Origin: Cryptosporidium bovis
Lineage: Eukaryota; Apicomplexa; Conoidasida; Eucoccidiorida; Cryptosporidiidae
Direction of reading: 5' to 3'
Assembly: GCA_009768925.2 (NCBI GenBank)
Contig: VHIT02000014.1
Location: forward strand, 40,081-104,080
Length of the DNA: 64,000 nucleotides
Under the pieces are notes generated by a model. That model saw nothing but the letters and a program-made list of their open reading frames with translations. It was not told the origin of the DNA and did not search any database. Numbering within the stretch: the stretch's first letter is position 1; each line of letters opens with the position of its first letter. Shown piece by piece: positions 51,694 through 62,800 of the stretch. A program made the position numbers and the translations under genes.

Positions 51694-52986
51694 CTAACTA
51701 TTATCAATGATATAAATTGGAAGTACTTGCCGCCTTATGTCATTAATAGGATATATTCCACATTTACTATTATCTGTTTCAATTGCTACTAAGCAAATGA
51801 GAAACCTTGTGATATTTTCTAATTCATTTGTAGCACTCCACTCACAAAAGTCATAGTTATGCTTAATTTCTATTGGATACTGTCCAAACGTGCTAGCTAA
51901 TAGGATTTCTGGTTCACCCATAAAAAAAAGAAGCTTCAATTTTAGAAGACTATTTAAGTTGGCTGGTGAACACTTAACAAAATTAATGAACCTTTCCCTT
52001 GCAAAATAACAATACATCTTGCCAACACGTTTTATAAACAGCAAATTATTTAAATTATAAAATTCCATATTTACCGATATGAATTCTTTGAGAGTATCAA
52101 TTTCCCCAAATGTACAATAATAGGGATTAAAGGAACTCTCATATTCATATATTCCACATGGTGGAAGCATTGCCATGGAAACGATCTTCGATTCAAGTCT
52201 CTTATAATGTTTTATATAAACATGTTCGTTTTTACTGTGGTTTGAAATAATGCTTAAATGACCAATTTGATCACTGCAGTTTTGCACTATATTCTCCAAT
52301 TTCTTAATTTTCTTCTCTATACTTTCAACAATTTCCCTAGTTTCCAATTCAAATTGATTTGTAAGGCTTCTCTCTGGTGAAACATATTGATTTCGCCTCC
52401 AAATAGGCTCTCTGTAAGTCGAACCATTATTTATCGTCGGCAAGTATGTTTGATTAAGTAGACTTTCTTCACTTTTATTTGAGGTAACTTTCGGATTTTT
52501 GGAGTCTGTTCCAAGATACTTATTACTTTTTTTTATATTCGAACAATTATCACCATAACTAAATCCATTTTTTTCATGTATATTTGCGTCATTATTGGGA
52601 TCTTTCATACTAAATCCAACAGAATTCCTGTATCTCTCAATCATTTTGTTAATAAAGGAATTATTATAACTTATTGAGCTTTCGGAACATAACTCCGAAT
52701 TTTTTTCCTTGAAATACGCATTTTCTGTATTTGGACAGTAATTCTCGAAGTGATCATGTGCATTGTCTCTTGATCTGTATGCACTATGAAATCCCACACG
52801 TTGGCTTATAACTGGGTTATCTCTTGATATATGCGATAAATTACCATTTAAAGTTTTCTGATATTTGGCTCTATAATGGGACCTCACGAACTTCTGTAGG
52901 TTAAGAAGCTTTCTTTTGCATTTTGAGATTGTAAAGTCAACACTCAAAGAACTAGGAATAATTACAGAGTCAAATTCTTGAATCAT
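51694..52986 (-). CDS. Hypothetical protein, unknown
   Basis: I start at the ATG giving MIQEFDSVIIPSS (430 residues), because the longer frame opens at TTG. The first 60 residues contain a basic helix ('CKRKLLNLQKFVRSHYRAKY'). About 60-230 are Ser/Asn-rich. 'ETREIVESIEKKIKKLENIV' is a likely coiled coil. The C-terminal 180 residues appear globular ('GEIDTLKEFISVNMEFYN', 'FVKCSPANLNSLLKLKLLFF', then 'YPINDIRRQVLPIYIID'). No known domain is recognised. Its stop is 25 bp from the convergent secreted-protein stop. Real coding status is supported by length and structure-like composition. Confidence 0.65.
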   Translation of the reverse strand: MIQEFDSVIIPSSLSVDFTISKCKRKLLNLQKFVRSHYRAKYQKTLNGNLSHISRDNPVISQRVGFHSAYRSRDNAHDHFENYCPNTENAYFKEKNSELCSESSISYNNSFINKMIERYRNSVGFSMKDPNNDANIHEKNGFSYGDNCSNIKKSNKYLGTDSKNPKVTSNKSEESLLNQTYLPTINNGSTYREPIWRRNQYVSPERSLTNQFELETREIVESIEKKIKKLENIVQNCSDQIGHLSIISNHSKNEHVYIKHYKRLESKIVSMAMLPPCGIYEYESSFNPYYCTFGEIDTLKEFISVNMEFYNLNNLLFIKRVGKMYCYFARERFINFVKCSPANLNSLLKLKLLFFMGEPEILLASTFGQYPIEIKHNYDFCEWSATNELENITRFLICLVAIETDNSKCGIYPINDIRRQVLPIYIIDNS

Positions 52987-53352
52987 TTTTTGTAAATTCA
53001 AACATTGATACTTTAATTGCTCAAAATTTCGATTAAATAAAATTACATATAGCAATAATGTTACTTAATGTTATGAAAGCAAAATTTCCACATTTAATAC
53101 AAAAAAAATCCCTGTAAATTTGAATTTTTTTGTGTGGAATTTCAAATAAGAAATTACTTAATTCCAATTAGTATAAATAATATCGATAAAAAATGGGCAG
53201 CAATCAAATATGTTTAATCTGTATTTTGAGATTTATAGTTAACAATAACAGCAAAACTGTTTTCGAATAAAAAAGTCGAAGTCAATAAACACCACTTCTT
53301 TTAATTTATAATCTAGTTCTAATACCGGTATTTTTTTTTATGAAAAAACGAC
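52987..53352. other. AT-rich intergenic, no feature
   Basis: 366 bp between two minus-strand genes, with very long A/T runs. No ORF, RNA gene or GGCGCC site was noticed. Confidence 0.5.
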
Positions 53353-54099
53353 TTATTCAACTTTTAGATTGCTCTCGCTTTCTACCTTCCACAAATTTGT
53401 TAATGACTTTTTTCTCTGTTTAATCATGTATGAATACATAAATATTGATCCAGGAATATATAAAAGTAGAACAAAAATATAAACGAATGCTAGATTTACT
53501 TCAAAATTAAGATAATTAGGCATTTCTGACGGAAAATGTCTTAACTTTTTGTATAAAATATTCACTGAATTCGAATTCTTGTATATATCGGATATAAAAT
53601 TTGAACAAATAACAACTTCTCCAACTATTCCTATAGGGTATAAGACGGCAAAACCACTGTATCTAAGCCATTTGAGAAAAAGAGGCATCCTTATTTTCGG
53701 AAGTATAGTAGAAAGCTGTGCAATAACATAATAGGGATATCTTATCAATTCAGATAAACACCAAGATATAATCATTATATAAGAAAAAACTGTTGTTACT
53801 TGTTTTGAATCGACAGGAGATAAGTAGAATACTATCCACACAACATGAAGCCTCGAAAAAACTTGTATTAACGTTGGGAATGTTTGAGATTTAACTATGC
53901 CAGTCAATGAATTTAAAATATCGAAAATTGCCAGACTTTGTGAAAATCTAAGTATAACCATATGTGTGGGTGGTGATTCTGAGCCATATTTACCCTTGCA
54001 AAGTCCACTGATTGTGTATATTAATGTTAGCAGCCACAAAAAAGTAGAGATTACACCGTAGGTAATCAGATATATGTTTTTTTGTTTGCAACAATGCAT
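53353..54099 (-). CDS. 3-hydroxyacyl-CoA dehydratase (PTPLA/HACD type)
   Basis: I start at the ATG giving MHCCKQKNIYLITYG (248 residues); the frame upstream opens at TTG. This multi-span ER enzyme has about six hydrophobic spans, with 'LRFSQSLAIFDILNSLTGIV', 'FSRLHVVWIVFYLSP', 'SWCLSELIRYPYYVIAQL' and 'LRYSGFAVLYPIGIVGEVV' matching the PTPLA family. The catalytic pair is a Tyr and a Glu; here 'YPIGIVGE' supplies both. It removes water from 3-hydroxyacyl-CoA in very-long-chain fatty acid elongation. Lying about 2.8 kb from a giant fatty-acid/polyketide synthase may be coincidence, since gene clusters are not expected here. The C-terminus is Lys-rich ('KQRKKSL'). Confidence 0.93.
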   Translation of the reverse strand: MHCCKQKNIYLITYGVISTFLWLLTLIYTISGLCKGKYGSESPPTHMVILRFSQSLAIFDILNSLTGIVKSQTFPTLIQVFSRLHVVWIVFYLSPVDSKQVTTVFSYIMIISWCLSELIRYPYYVIAQLSTILPKIRMPLFLKWLRYSGFAVLYPIGIVGEVVICSNFISDIYKNSNSVNILYKKLRHFPSEMPNYLNFEVNLAFVYIFVLLLYIPGSIFMYSYMIKQRKKSLTNLWKVESESNLKVE

Positions 54100-54248
54100 T
54101 AATAATAAATTATTATCACACTCACCAAAATACAAAGCAAGTATGAATATCGATTTTTTTTAATTTATTTGTACTTTTCCACTTTTATAAATACAAGAAT
54201 AACATTTAACACTAACTGTAATCGGCGCGCATTTTTTTCTTTTTAAAG

Positions 54249-54923
54249 GTTTCAAAAATAGCTGGAATCAAGGAGTCAGATAGAGAGGAATTTGAGGAGT
54301 TTCCAGATATTCACGATGTTTTATTGCAATACAATGACTTGTATTTTTATGGCACTCTTGGGTCGGTTGTAATTAGATGGAGCAAAAGGATGACTCTCTG
54401 TGCTGGCAAATGCACGTACGAGCCAGGTGGAAGGTGTGTTGTTAGTCTCTCAGAACCACTTCTAAAGTACAGAACGGTCAAAGAGTTACGTGAAACAATA
54501 CTTCATGAGCTTATACACGCATACCTCTTCATTACTTTAAATAACCGGGATAGAACTTCTCATGGACCGGAATTTTGCTACCATATGAATAGGATTAACG
54601 CATTAGCAGGTTTAAATATTACAATATACCACAATTTCCATGAAGAAGTAAACTATTATAGAAGATATGTTTGGCGTTGCAATGGTGTATGCAGAAATAA
54701 ACATCCACATTATGGCTTCATCAGGCGTTCAGTTAACAGAGAACCAAACAAGAACGATTTTTGGTGGGCTCACCACAAAAATACATGTGGTGGAAAGTTT
54801 GTCAAACAAGAATCAAATAACGATTTTAATGGAAGTGCAAGTATAGAGAATGCTAGCATCGAAAACTATTCAGATTTGGAATCCAAGGATGATGTTTTAG
54901 AAGTTATTGACATAGGAGACTAG
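54249..54923 (+). CDS. Spartan/SprT-type DNA-protein crosslink protease (5' exon missing)
   Basis: This is the Spartan SprT domain: 'FPDIHDVLLQYNDLYFYG', 'IRWSKRMTLCAGKCTYE', 'LRETILHELIHAYLF' (HExxH zinc site), 'HGPEFCYHMNRINAL', 'EVNYYRRYVWRCNG' and 'FWWAHHKNTCGGKFV', the last two being the zinc-ribbon-like part. Catalytic Glu and zinc histidines are present. The frame is open upstream from 54222 but contains no ATG before the domain. A good acceptor (pyrimidine tract then AAAG) at 54248 implies a spliced first exon that I could not place, so the gene is incomplete. The C-terminus is short and ends 'DVLEVIDIGD', resembling a SUMO-interacting motif. Spartan proteases remove DNA-protein crosslinks at replication forks. 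No UBZ or SHP motif is visible. Confidence 0.85.
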   Translation, partial: VSKIAGIKESDREEFEEFPDIHDVLLQYNDLYFYGTLGSVVIRWSKRMTLCAGKCTYEPGGRCVVSLSEPLLKYRTVKELRETILHELIHAYLFITLNNRDRTSHGPEFCYHMNRINALAGLNITIYHNFHEEVNYYRRYVWRCNGVCRNKHPHYGFIRRSVNREPNKNDFWWAHHKNTCGGKFVKQESNNDFNGSASIENASIENYSDLESKDDVLEVIDIGD

Positions 54924-55138
54924 ATTGTAATTTACAGAGTGTACAAATATATTAAACATGCCTACACTGCTTTTCTATGTTTGCACTGTTTTTAATGTTA
55001 CCAAAAGTACTGTTCGGAGCCGCTCACAGTTAAAAGAAGTAATTGCGCGATTTCTAGAGGGGCAGGCAATTCGAAATAACCTGCTTTATTTAATGTAGTA
55101 TCTTTTGTTATTTTTTTATAGGATCATCGTTTTATAGA

Positions 55139-55955
55139 ATGTCTAGGTCATCACAGTCACTCCACGATCGTCACATTACTATCTTCTCACCAGAAGGAAA
55201 ACTCTACCAAATAGAGTACACCTTTAGAGCCGTTAAGAACTCGAATATTACTGCAGTTGCAATCAAGGGCGAGGATTCAGCCTGCATCGTTTGTGAGAAG
55301 AAGGTTCCGAACCAACAGGGACAACAGGATAAGTTGTTGGATCAATCATATGTTACTTCTTTATACAGAGTTAGGAGACATATCGGTGCAGTAATGTTGG
55401 GATTAACACCAGATTGCAAATCTTTGATCACAAAGTAAGTCCAACTCAACAATTCACTTTAGGCTAATTCATTTCTAAATTATCTGATATAGATGTCGTG
55501 AAATTGCCGGAAAATACGCATTTGACAATGGTGTTGAAATTCCTGTTTCATATCTATCTCATAAAATTGCTGACGTAAATCAGCTTTATACACAACACGC
55601 ATCTATGAGATTGTTAGGTGCATCTGGAATGTTCATTTCCATAGATGACGAAGATGGCCCTTCTATCTTCAAAATTGACCCGGCTGGCTACTTCGCATCC
55701 TACAAAGCATGTGCAGTGGGCACTAAGGAGAGAGAGGGAAACAACGCCTTAGAGAAAGTGATTAAAAACGAATCCCTAAAAACCCAAGAGGAGGTAGTTT
55801 CTGCGGGAATAAACTGTCTTAAGACTGTTCTTGGAGTTGAATTTAAGGCAGATGATATTGAGGTCGGGATTGTCACTAAAAGTAATCAAGAATTCAGACT
55901 TTTGACAGTTAGCGAAATTGATAATTACCTGACTATCATTGCAGAAAGAGATTAG
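55139..55955 (+). CDS. PSMA6: Proteasome subunit alpha-1 type (PSMA6), 2 exons
   Basis: Exons 55139-55434 and 55493-55955 are joined across a 58-base GT/AG intron (phase 2), giving 252 residues. 'HDRHITIFSPEGKLYQIEY' is the alpha-subunit signature near the N-terminus that gates the 20S pore. The exon junction runs 'LITK|CREIAGKYAFDN'. 'VEIPVSYLSHKIADVNQLYT', 'DPAGYFASYKA' and the C-terminal 'EIDNYLTIIAERD' match alpha-1 (PSMA6/Scl1) specifically rather than other alpha types. Non-catalytic as expected. A sequence TTTTTTTATAG just upstream of the ATG could be the acceptor of a 5' UTR intron. Confidence 0.93.
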
Positions 55956-56219
55956 ATTTGTTAATTTAGGCATCTAATTCAACTAGCCAGATCTATTTAC
56001 TTCAAATTTATTAATGTTAATTCATTTTCTACTATTTTCTCCCAGAACATTTAATTGTATTTGATGTATCATGCCACCGACATTGGTAGAAAAGGATAGA
56101 GACACAATGTCGCACCCACATTAATTTCGTCGGTGCAGTTTTATAATACAAAACTTAGAGGTGTGGGGTCCGAATTAACGCTCCAATAAGTTTGAAAATT
56201 AATTAAAATTGATCAGCGG

Positions 56220-56260
56220 GTAACTCTAAACCTCGCACAATCTGGAGTGAGGAGAGTTAC
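56220..56260. repeat. Two-tier hairpin
   Basis: Outer arms GTAACTCT (56220-56227) and AGAGTTAC (56253-56260) are perfectly complementary. Inside them, CCTC (56231-56234) pairs with GAGG (56249-56252), and AC/GT pairs extend the stem after a 2-base bulge. The length and GC content make chance less likely than for the AT-rich repeats. Confidence 0.6.
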
Positions 56261-56433
56261 GCTTAAATATGTCTACGGTGTAATACTCACAGTGGATTTC
56301 TTTTTGACGTGTCTGAATGCAATAAAGAGGTGCAAATTTGCATTGAAAGTTTATATCGTGAAGGATAAATTCTAAAAAAAAATAAGTAGTTTGTATTTTT
56401 ATAGATTAAAAGGTCTTTTATATCCAAAAGGTG

Positions 56434-56461
56434 TTCGCAAAAATACTGGGACTTTTGCGAA
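56434..56461. repeat. Perfect 9-bp inverted repeat, 10-base loop
   Basis: Arms TTCGCAAAA (56434-56442) and TTTTGCGAA (56453-56461). Sited about 405 bp upstream of the synthase ATG. Confidence 0.65.
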
Positions 56462-56480
56462 TATTTGACGGATAATAATA

Positions 56481-56510
56481 TATGTTAAGAGTTAATTTAG
56501 TCTTAACATA
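56481..56510. repeat. Perfect 10-bp inverted repeat, 10-base loop
   Basis: Arms TATGTTAAGA (56481-56490) and TCTTAACATA (56501-56510). It follows the previous repeat after 19 bases and has the same 10-base loop size. Confidence 0.65.
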
Positions 56511-56865
56511 AAAAAGAAAACAAGTAGCTTTTTGTTTTGGAAATCAATACATTATTTCCTCTTTGAGATATAATAATCAGTTTTTTTATTCTCCAACCCA
56601 TTAATAAGTGTAAGGTAAATCAACCATTTATTTGTACCTTTCAAATAGATAAACTTGTCTGTTATTAAATTGCTATTAAGAAGTAAGATTTAATAACTTA
56701 AAGCAAATATTTAAGTTGTACAAACGATAAAGCATATATATTTAATTATACAAGTATATATAAACATATTTATGCATAATTTGTTTTGTATATGAATATA
56801 TACTTTTTAAAATCAGTACTTTTTGTTTAGACTGAAAATAAAAAAACCAATAACAACAAAATAGA

Positions 56866-59800
56866 ATGCAAGTTACAGAGGATGTATCCTTTGGTAGTGA
56901 ACCTTCAGAAAAACCATCAAAAATGGTAAATAAAGAAGGCAAATTAGCCGGTAATTGTGCGAGAAATTGCTACAATTCGGCTGGTTTATTCAATAAATTT
57001 GGAAAAAATCCTTTCTACACTTCTATTAGACACTTTGCTATCACAAATGGAACAGATGAATGCTATTCGTGGATAGGCGCAGATGGTGAAACAAAAAAAA
57101 AATTCAGTTTTATGGAGCTTTACGAGAAGATAGTTGAACTAAGTTGGTACTTGAGAAAGAAGCTGGGAATTGAAGTGGGAGAGAGGGTTATTTTGTGTTA
57201 TCCTCCAGGGTATGATTTTGTTGTTGCATTTCTATCTTGTGTTGTAAGTGGAGTAGTTGCTATACCTGTATACCCTCCTGACCCCATGAGAGGTCAAAGT
57301 GAAATTCAAAGATTTTGTGATATTAAACAAGTTTCGGAAGCAAAAATAACACTAACTGTAACTTCTTATATGAGGAGTATTGAAGTTGCGAAAACTATTT
57401 CATCTGACCAGAGATTTAAAAAAATAACATTCGAAGTTACAGATAATTTAAAAATATTTAGGGATGAGAATGTGAGGACCGAAATTCAAAGAGTAATTGA
57501 GGAAGATCTAAAAAATGATACAGAAACTTCAGATTTTGTCGGAGTAAAAGTGAATAGAGATTCACTTGCATTTTTGCAATTTACCTCAGGGTCTACTTCG
57601 AATCCCAAAGGAGTGATGGTAACACATGGTAATTTATTGTTCAATGCTCATATTTGTGCTAGAAGCTTCTCTTTTCCATCTGTATTCCAAGGATACTTCT
57701 CGGAAGGGGATGAAACAACATCTGGAATTACTCAGTTGTGTAGATCTGACCTTTCACAAGAGGAAATAGAGTTTTTGACAGAAGAATTTGGAGAAGAAAA
57801 TAAGATAATGTCGTTGCATACCTTAAAATACGAAAAATTTTCTAAATACCTTTCCATTCTTAATAATTTTAATCGAAAAAAGACGAATCGGACATTTGGT
57901 GTGTTTAGCTGGTTGCCTGTTTACCATGATATGGGTTTAATAGGTTTTGTGTGTACACCACTATTATTTGGATGTTCCATTTATCAAATGTCCCCGATAG
58001 ACTTCATTAAGAAACCACACTTATGGCTGCAATCTATGGACAAGTACAAATGTTGTATCAGTGGTGCACCAAATTTCGCATTTGAAGTCACAGTGAGAAA
58101 AACCACAAAAGAAATGATGAGTCAACTAAATCTCAGTCATGTTTTTGCAATTCTCTCTGGAGCAGAACCAATTAGAAAGAACACAATCGAAAAATTTTTA
58201 AGAGCATTTAAAGAAACTGGTTTGGGAAATAATGTTATAAAACCAGCGTATGGACTCGCAGAACATACCTTAATTGTTGCAGGGAATGACGGATACTCAC
58301 AAGAAATTTGTACTATTGATGTAGATACAAAGAAACTTAGAGAAAATAATAAAGTTGAGATAGTTTGTGATCCTAATGGGAAAGATAAATCGATAACAAC
58401 AATGAATCAATCTAAAAACCTTGTTGAGGTCACGAACTTTGTTTCAAGTGGTAAAGTTTTTGAAGGCGTAGAGCTGAGGTTAATTAATCCTGAAACCTTG
58501 AAGGAAGTCGGTGCTGGAGAAATAGGTGAAATATGGATATCAAGTGATTCTGTCACTCTTGGATACTACAATAATAGGGAAGAAACAGAAAGAGTATTTA
58601 AATCCAGATTTGAGAAGTTAAATGGGGAGCTATCGGACAATACTTTTCTAAGAACAGGCGACAGTGGATTTATTAACAATAATATGTTATACATTTCGGG
58701 AAGAATCAAGGATCTAATAATAATTAGAGGTAGAAATTTCTATCCACAAGACATAGAAGAAGTGGTTGATTCAGTTAGTGGAGTAAGGCAAGGTTCAGTG
58801 GCTGCATTCTCAGTAACTCAACCTGATGGGGAAGAAGTTGTAGGAATAGCAGTTGAAATAAGAATGGAAACGAGCATTCTGGGAAGAGTCAGAAGATTTT
58901 TTGAGAAACCTGCATATGAGAATATTGTCCGGGCAATTTCAAAAGCAGTATTTGTAAATCACGGATTATCTGTACATTACATTTGGTTGCTCTCACCAAG
59001 AACTATCCTTAAAACAAGTAGTGGTAAAATTAGAAGATCACAAACAAAAGATGCAATATTTTCAAAAAAGATTATTCCGTTATTTGAGTGGATTTGTGAA
59101 CAATCTACAACTTCTAATACTGTAGTGGAGAGATCATCACAGTTTATTAGTCCAACTTCGGTTATAGTTTCAAAGTCTGGTGCAAAGAGTAAATCTAAAT
59201 TTTATGGCCAATATACAACAGAACAAAAAATCAGGGCCAATAATCAAACTGATGAAAACTTGGATGCTAATTTGAACCTTATGAAAGTCAAGATAATTGA
59301 TTGTGCATCACAGGTTTTGGGAATTTCTCAAGACAAACTGGATTTAAATGCACCATTACACGAATATGGAATAGATAGCATGGGTGCAATAAGACTATCA
59401 GAAATGATGAATGAGGAGTTTAATATTGAATTAGATTCAACACTATTGTTCAATTATCCAACTGTTTCGGAAATAATTGATTTCGTTGCTGCGGAAATAA
59501 ACGGAAGGGAATTAAAAGAATCAAAAATATTCAAGGAGGGTGGATTTAGAGAATCCGATGATATTGTTGTTGTTGGCCTTTCCTGTTCGTTTCCGGGTGA
59601 ATGTAAAACACCTGAGGAATTTTGGAGTTCATTACAATCTGGTGTAGATGCAATTACTGAAATACCAAGAGATAGATGGGACATTGAAAAGTATTATTCT
59701 GAGGATTTAGAGGCTACTGAGAAAATGTACACTCGTGAGGGTGGTTTTATTGAAAATGTTGAATTGTTTGGGGCATCTTTCTTCAAGATATCTCCTGTAG

Positions 59801-62800
59801 AAGCTAAGTCAATGGACCCACAACAAAGAATATTCATGGAAAAGTCGTATGAGGCATTGAATAATGCTGGTTACTCTCTTGAAACACTTAAAAAGTCACC
59901 AATATCAGTATTTGTTGGTTGTTGTAGTAATGATTGGGCACATATATGTAAAACTAATGAAGGGTCACAACTTGGAACGTATGCAGCAACTAGTCACGCT
60001 GCATCAATAATAGCAAATAGGGTTTCCTATACACTCGGACTTACTGGATCTTCTGTAACAGTGGACTCCGCATGTAGTGCTTCTATCGTTGCTCTTCACG
60101 TTTCACTGCAAGAACTTTCTTCAGGGCAATGCAGTGCTGCAGTTGTTGGGGGAATCAATTTGATACTTTCGCCTCAGATTACAATAGCTTTGTGTAAGGC
60201 AAGGATGCTTTCTGTGGACTGTAGATGTAAATCATTTGATGCCTCTGCAAATGGATATGTAAGAGGAGAAGGTGTAGGTGTAATTGTTTTAAAGAACTAT
60301 GAGTCTGCAATAAGAGACCGCAACAAAATTTACTCAATTGTAAAAGGTTCTGCTGTGAATCATAATGGTAGGTCGGCAAGTTTAACCGCTCCAAATGGAA
60401 TTTCTCAACAAAATGTTATCAATTGTGCATTGGAACATGGAAATTTGAGGCCAAATGACATTAATTATGTTGAAGCACATGGAACGGGGACCCCATTGGG
60501 AGATCCCATTGAAATTTCCGCCCTTAAAAACATTTTTTCTCGTCATAGAGATTCTGGAAAGCCACTTATTGTTGGAGCTGTAAAAACAAACATTGGACAT
60601 TTAGAGGGTGCTGCTGGAATGGCAGGCATATTTAAAGTCATTTTATCACTTCTAAATGATGTTGTACCTCAAAATCTTCATTTCAAAACAATTAATCCAC
60701 ATATAAACACAAAAGGGTTTCCTTTTGTCATCCCAACGTCAAATATTTCTTTGAATTCATATGATGGTTTGGGTACATATGCTGGTGTTTCTTCATTTGG
60801 GTTTGGTGGTACGAACGCGCATGCAATATTTGCAAAACCAAATAAAAAAGATATTGACACTAAGGTACCTAGGATAGAAACATCAATACAAAGTGATTTG
60901 TCAATTGGAATTATTTTTGGTTTCCAAGGTTTTCAGTACGTTAATATGGGAAAATATTACTTTGAAAACGAGGAAGTTTATAGATACTGGTTTACGAAAT
61001 GTTGCGAAATAGCAGATTCTATGCTTGGATGTTCACTTAAATCAATAGTTTATCCAGAAACTAAAGATTCTGATAAATTAGAAGGAGCAGAAAAGAAGAT
61101 AGAAGAAGTTATTTATGCACAGTGTGCACTTTTCTCTGTGCAATTCTCACTAGCTATGTTATTGGAATCCAAGGGAGTTAAACCCAACTTTGTTATCGGG
61201 TTTGGAGATGGAGAATTGATTGCTGCTACCTATTGTAACACCATCAGTCTCGAGGATGGTATGAAAATATGCATTTTAAGAGCATCAATGATAGAAACAT
61301 TTTCCATTAAACAGACAACAATACTTCATTGCACGGTATCAAAAGAAGATATAGAAATGGCATTAGCAGAAATGGGACCACAATTAGGTGATGAAATCCT
61401 AGTAATAGCATCTTTTGGTGATAAGCAAGTCTTTTTATCAGGAACAGATGAAAAATTAAACATTCTTTTATCTATTTTGAAGGAGTACTATTCGAAAAAG
61501 TCTTGTTCATTCTCGACAAAATTCCTTAAGCCATCTTATGCCTTTGGGACGAGAATTATGGATAATACCGTTGAACCAATTAAAAAAATAATGAGTTTTG
61601 TTTCACTGAACTGCCCAAGGTTCCCTACAATTAGTGGAATAACTGGGGAGTTTGTAAAAGATGAACTAAAAAGTCCAAATTATTGGGGATGGCAATTGAA
61701 TAATGGGATTAACTTTTCAAAAGCAATAAATAAAGCTGTTTCGAATGGTTGTAATTTATTTCTGAATCTAATGCCCCTATTTGATTCAGATATCAAAGAT
61801 GAGAATAATAATGAGATGAATAAAAAATCTTCATTTAATTCTGAACAAAATACTGCTTATTCTTGGTATTCTATACTTAAAGAGTCGAGTAAAATACAAT
61901 CAAATTTCAAAAAAGTTATTGATGCAGTATCGAATGTAAATAAATTAAAATATGAAGAAAATCAAGGGTCTTCATTGAATAATGGTGAGTGCAATGAACT
62001 TAAAAGGTCACAGGAATCATTCCATTGGATTGAATACACCCACTCAATTATTGGGGATCCAATCAAAGACGACGAAGTAATAGATTTTGAATCAACGCTA
62101 TCTGATAAGGCAGTGAAATTATTTTCTGATCATAAGATATACAACAAAATAGTAATTCCAGGAGCTGGCCTATTAGATATTGCTATTGCTGCGACTATCT
62201 CTGGATTTTCGATGACTAAATTCCAAAGGAAGTCCATTTACTTGCAAGATGAAATAAGAGTTAAGCTAAATAATGTACTTTTTGAGAAACCAGTGATAAT
62301 TGAAAACCAAAATATATTGGATTATGATTATTCGAGGATAATAGATGAACTGAAAACACAATGTGATAGTGGTTTGATCTCTAAAGGTAAAACGACAACA
62401 AATTTATACTGTTCTATTGAATCAGATGGTAACTTAACAATTCAGTATGGATATAAGAATTCGAACTTCAAAGTAGAATCAAACAATGAAGATTCAATGC
62501 ATTATTGTTTCTCTTGTAAAGTAGATTTCACAGAAGACAAATTTATTGTAACAGATAAACTTGAACAGATAAAATCAATATGTGAAATAAAAGAGGATCC
62601 AGAAAACTTATACAAAGAACTTTCTGAAATTGGTCTTAACTACGGAGAAAAATTCAGAGTTGTTCAAGAGATATTTAGAAACAAAGATTCTAATATTTCA
62701 CTGGGACGCATTAAACTAACAAATTCTGATAAAGCAACCTCTTTTGAACGAGGATTTTACTTTCATCCTGCAATTTTGGATGGTGCCTTTCATTTAGCTG

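Larger units (their letters stand above)
55956..56865. other. Structured intergenic region before giant synthase
   Basis: 910 bp with no coding frame, but with a series of inverted repeats: alternative stems at 56072-56137, a two-tier hairpin at 56220-56260, and perfect 9- and 10-bp stems with 10-base loops at 56434-56461 and 56481-56510. The last 350 bp before the ATG are A/T-rich. The region must include the synthase promoter, and the first half may encode a non-coding RNA. Confidence 0.5.

Noticed and set aside
59454-59684. Antisense frames within the giant synthase
   Set aside because: These are shadows of a strongly coding plus strand. No independent motif or promoter was seen.
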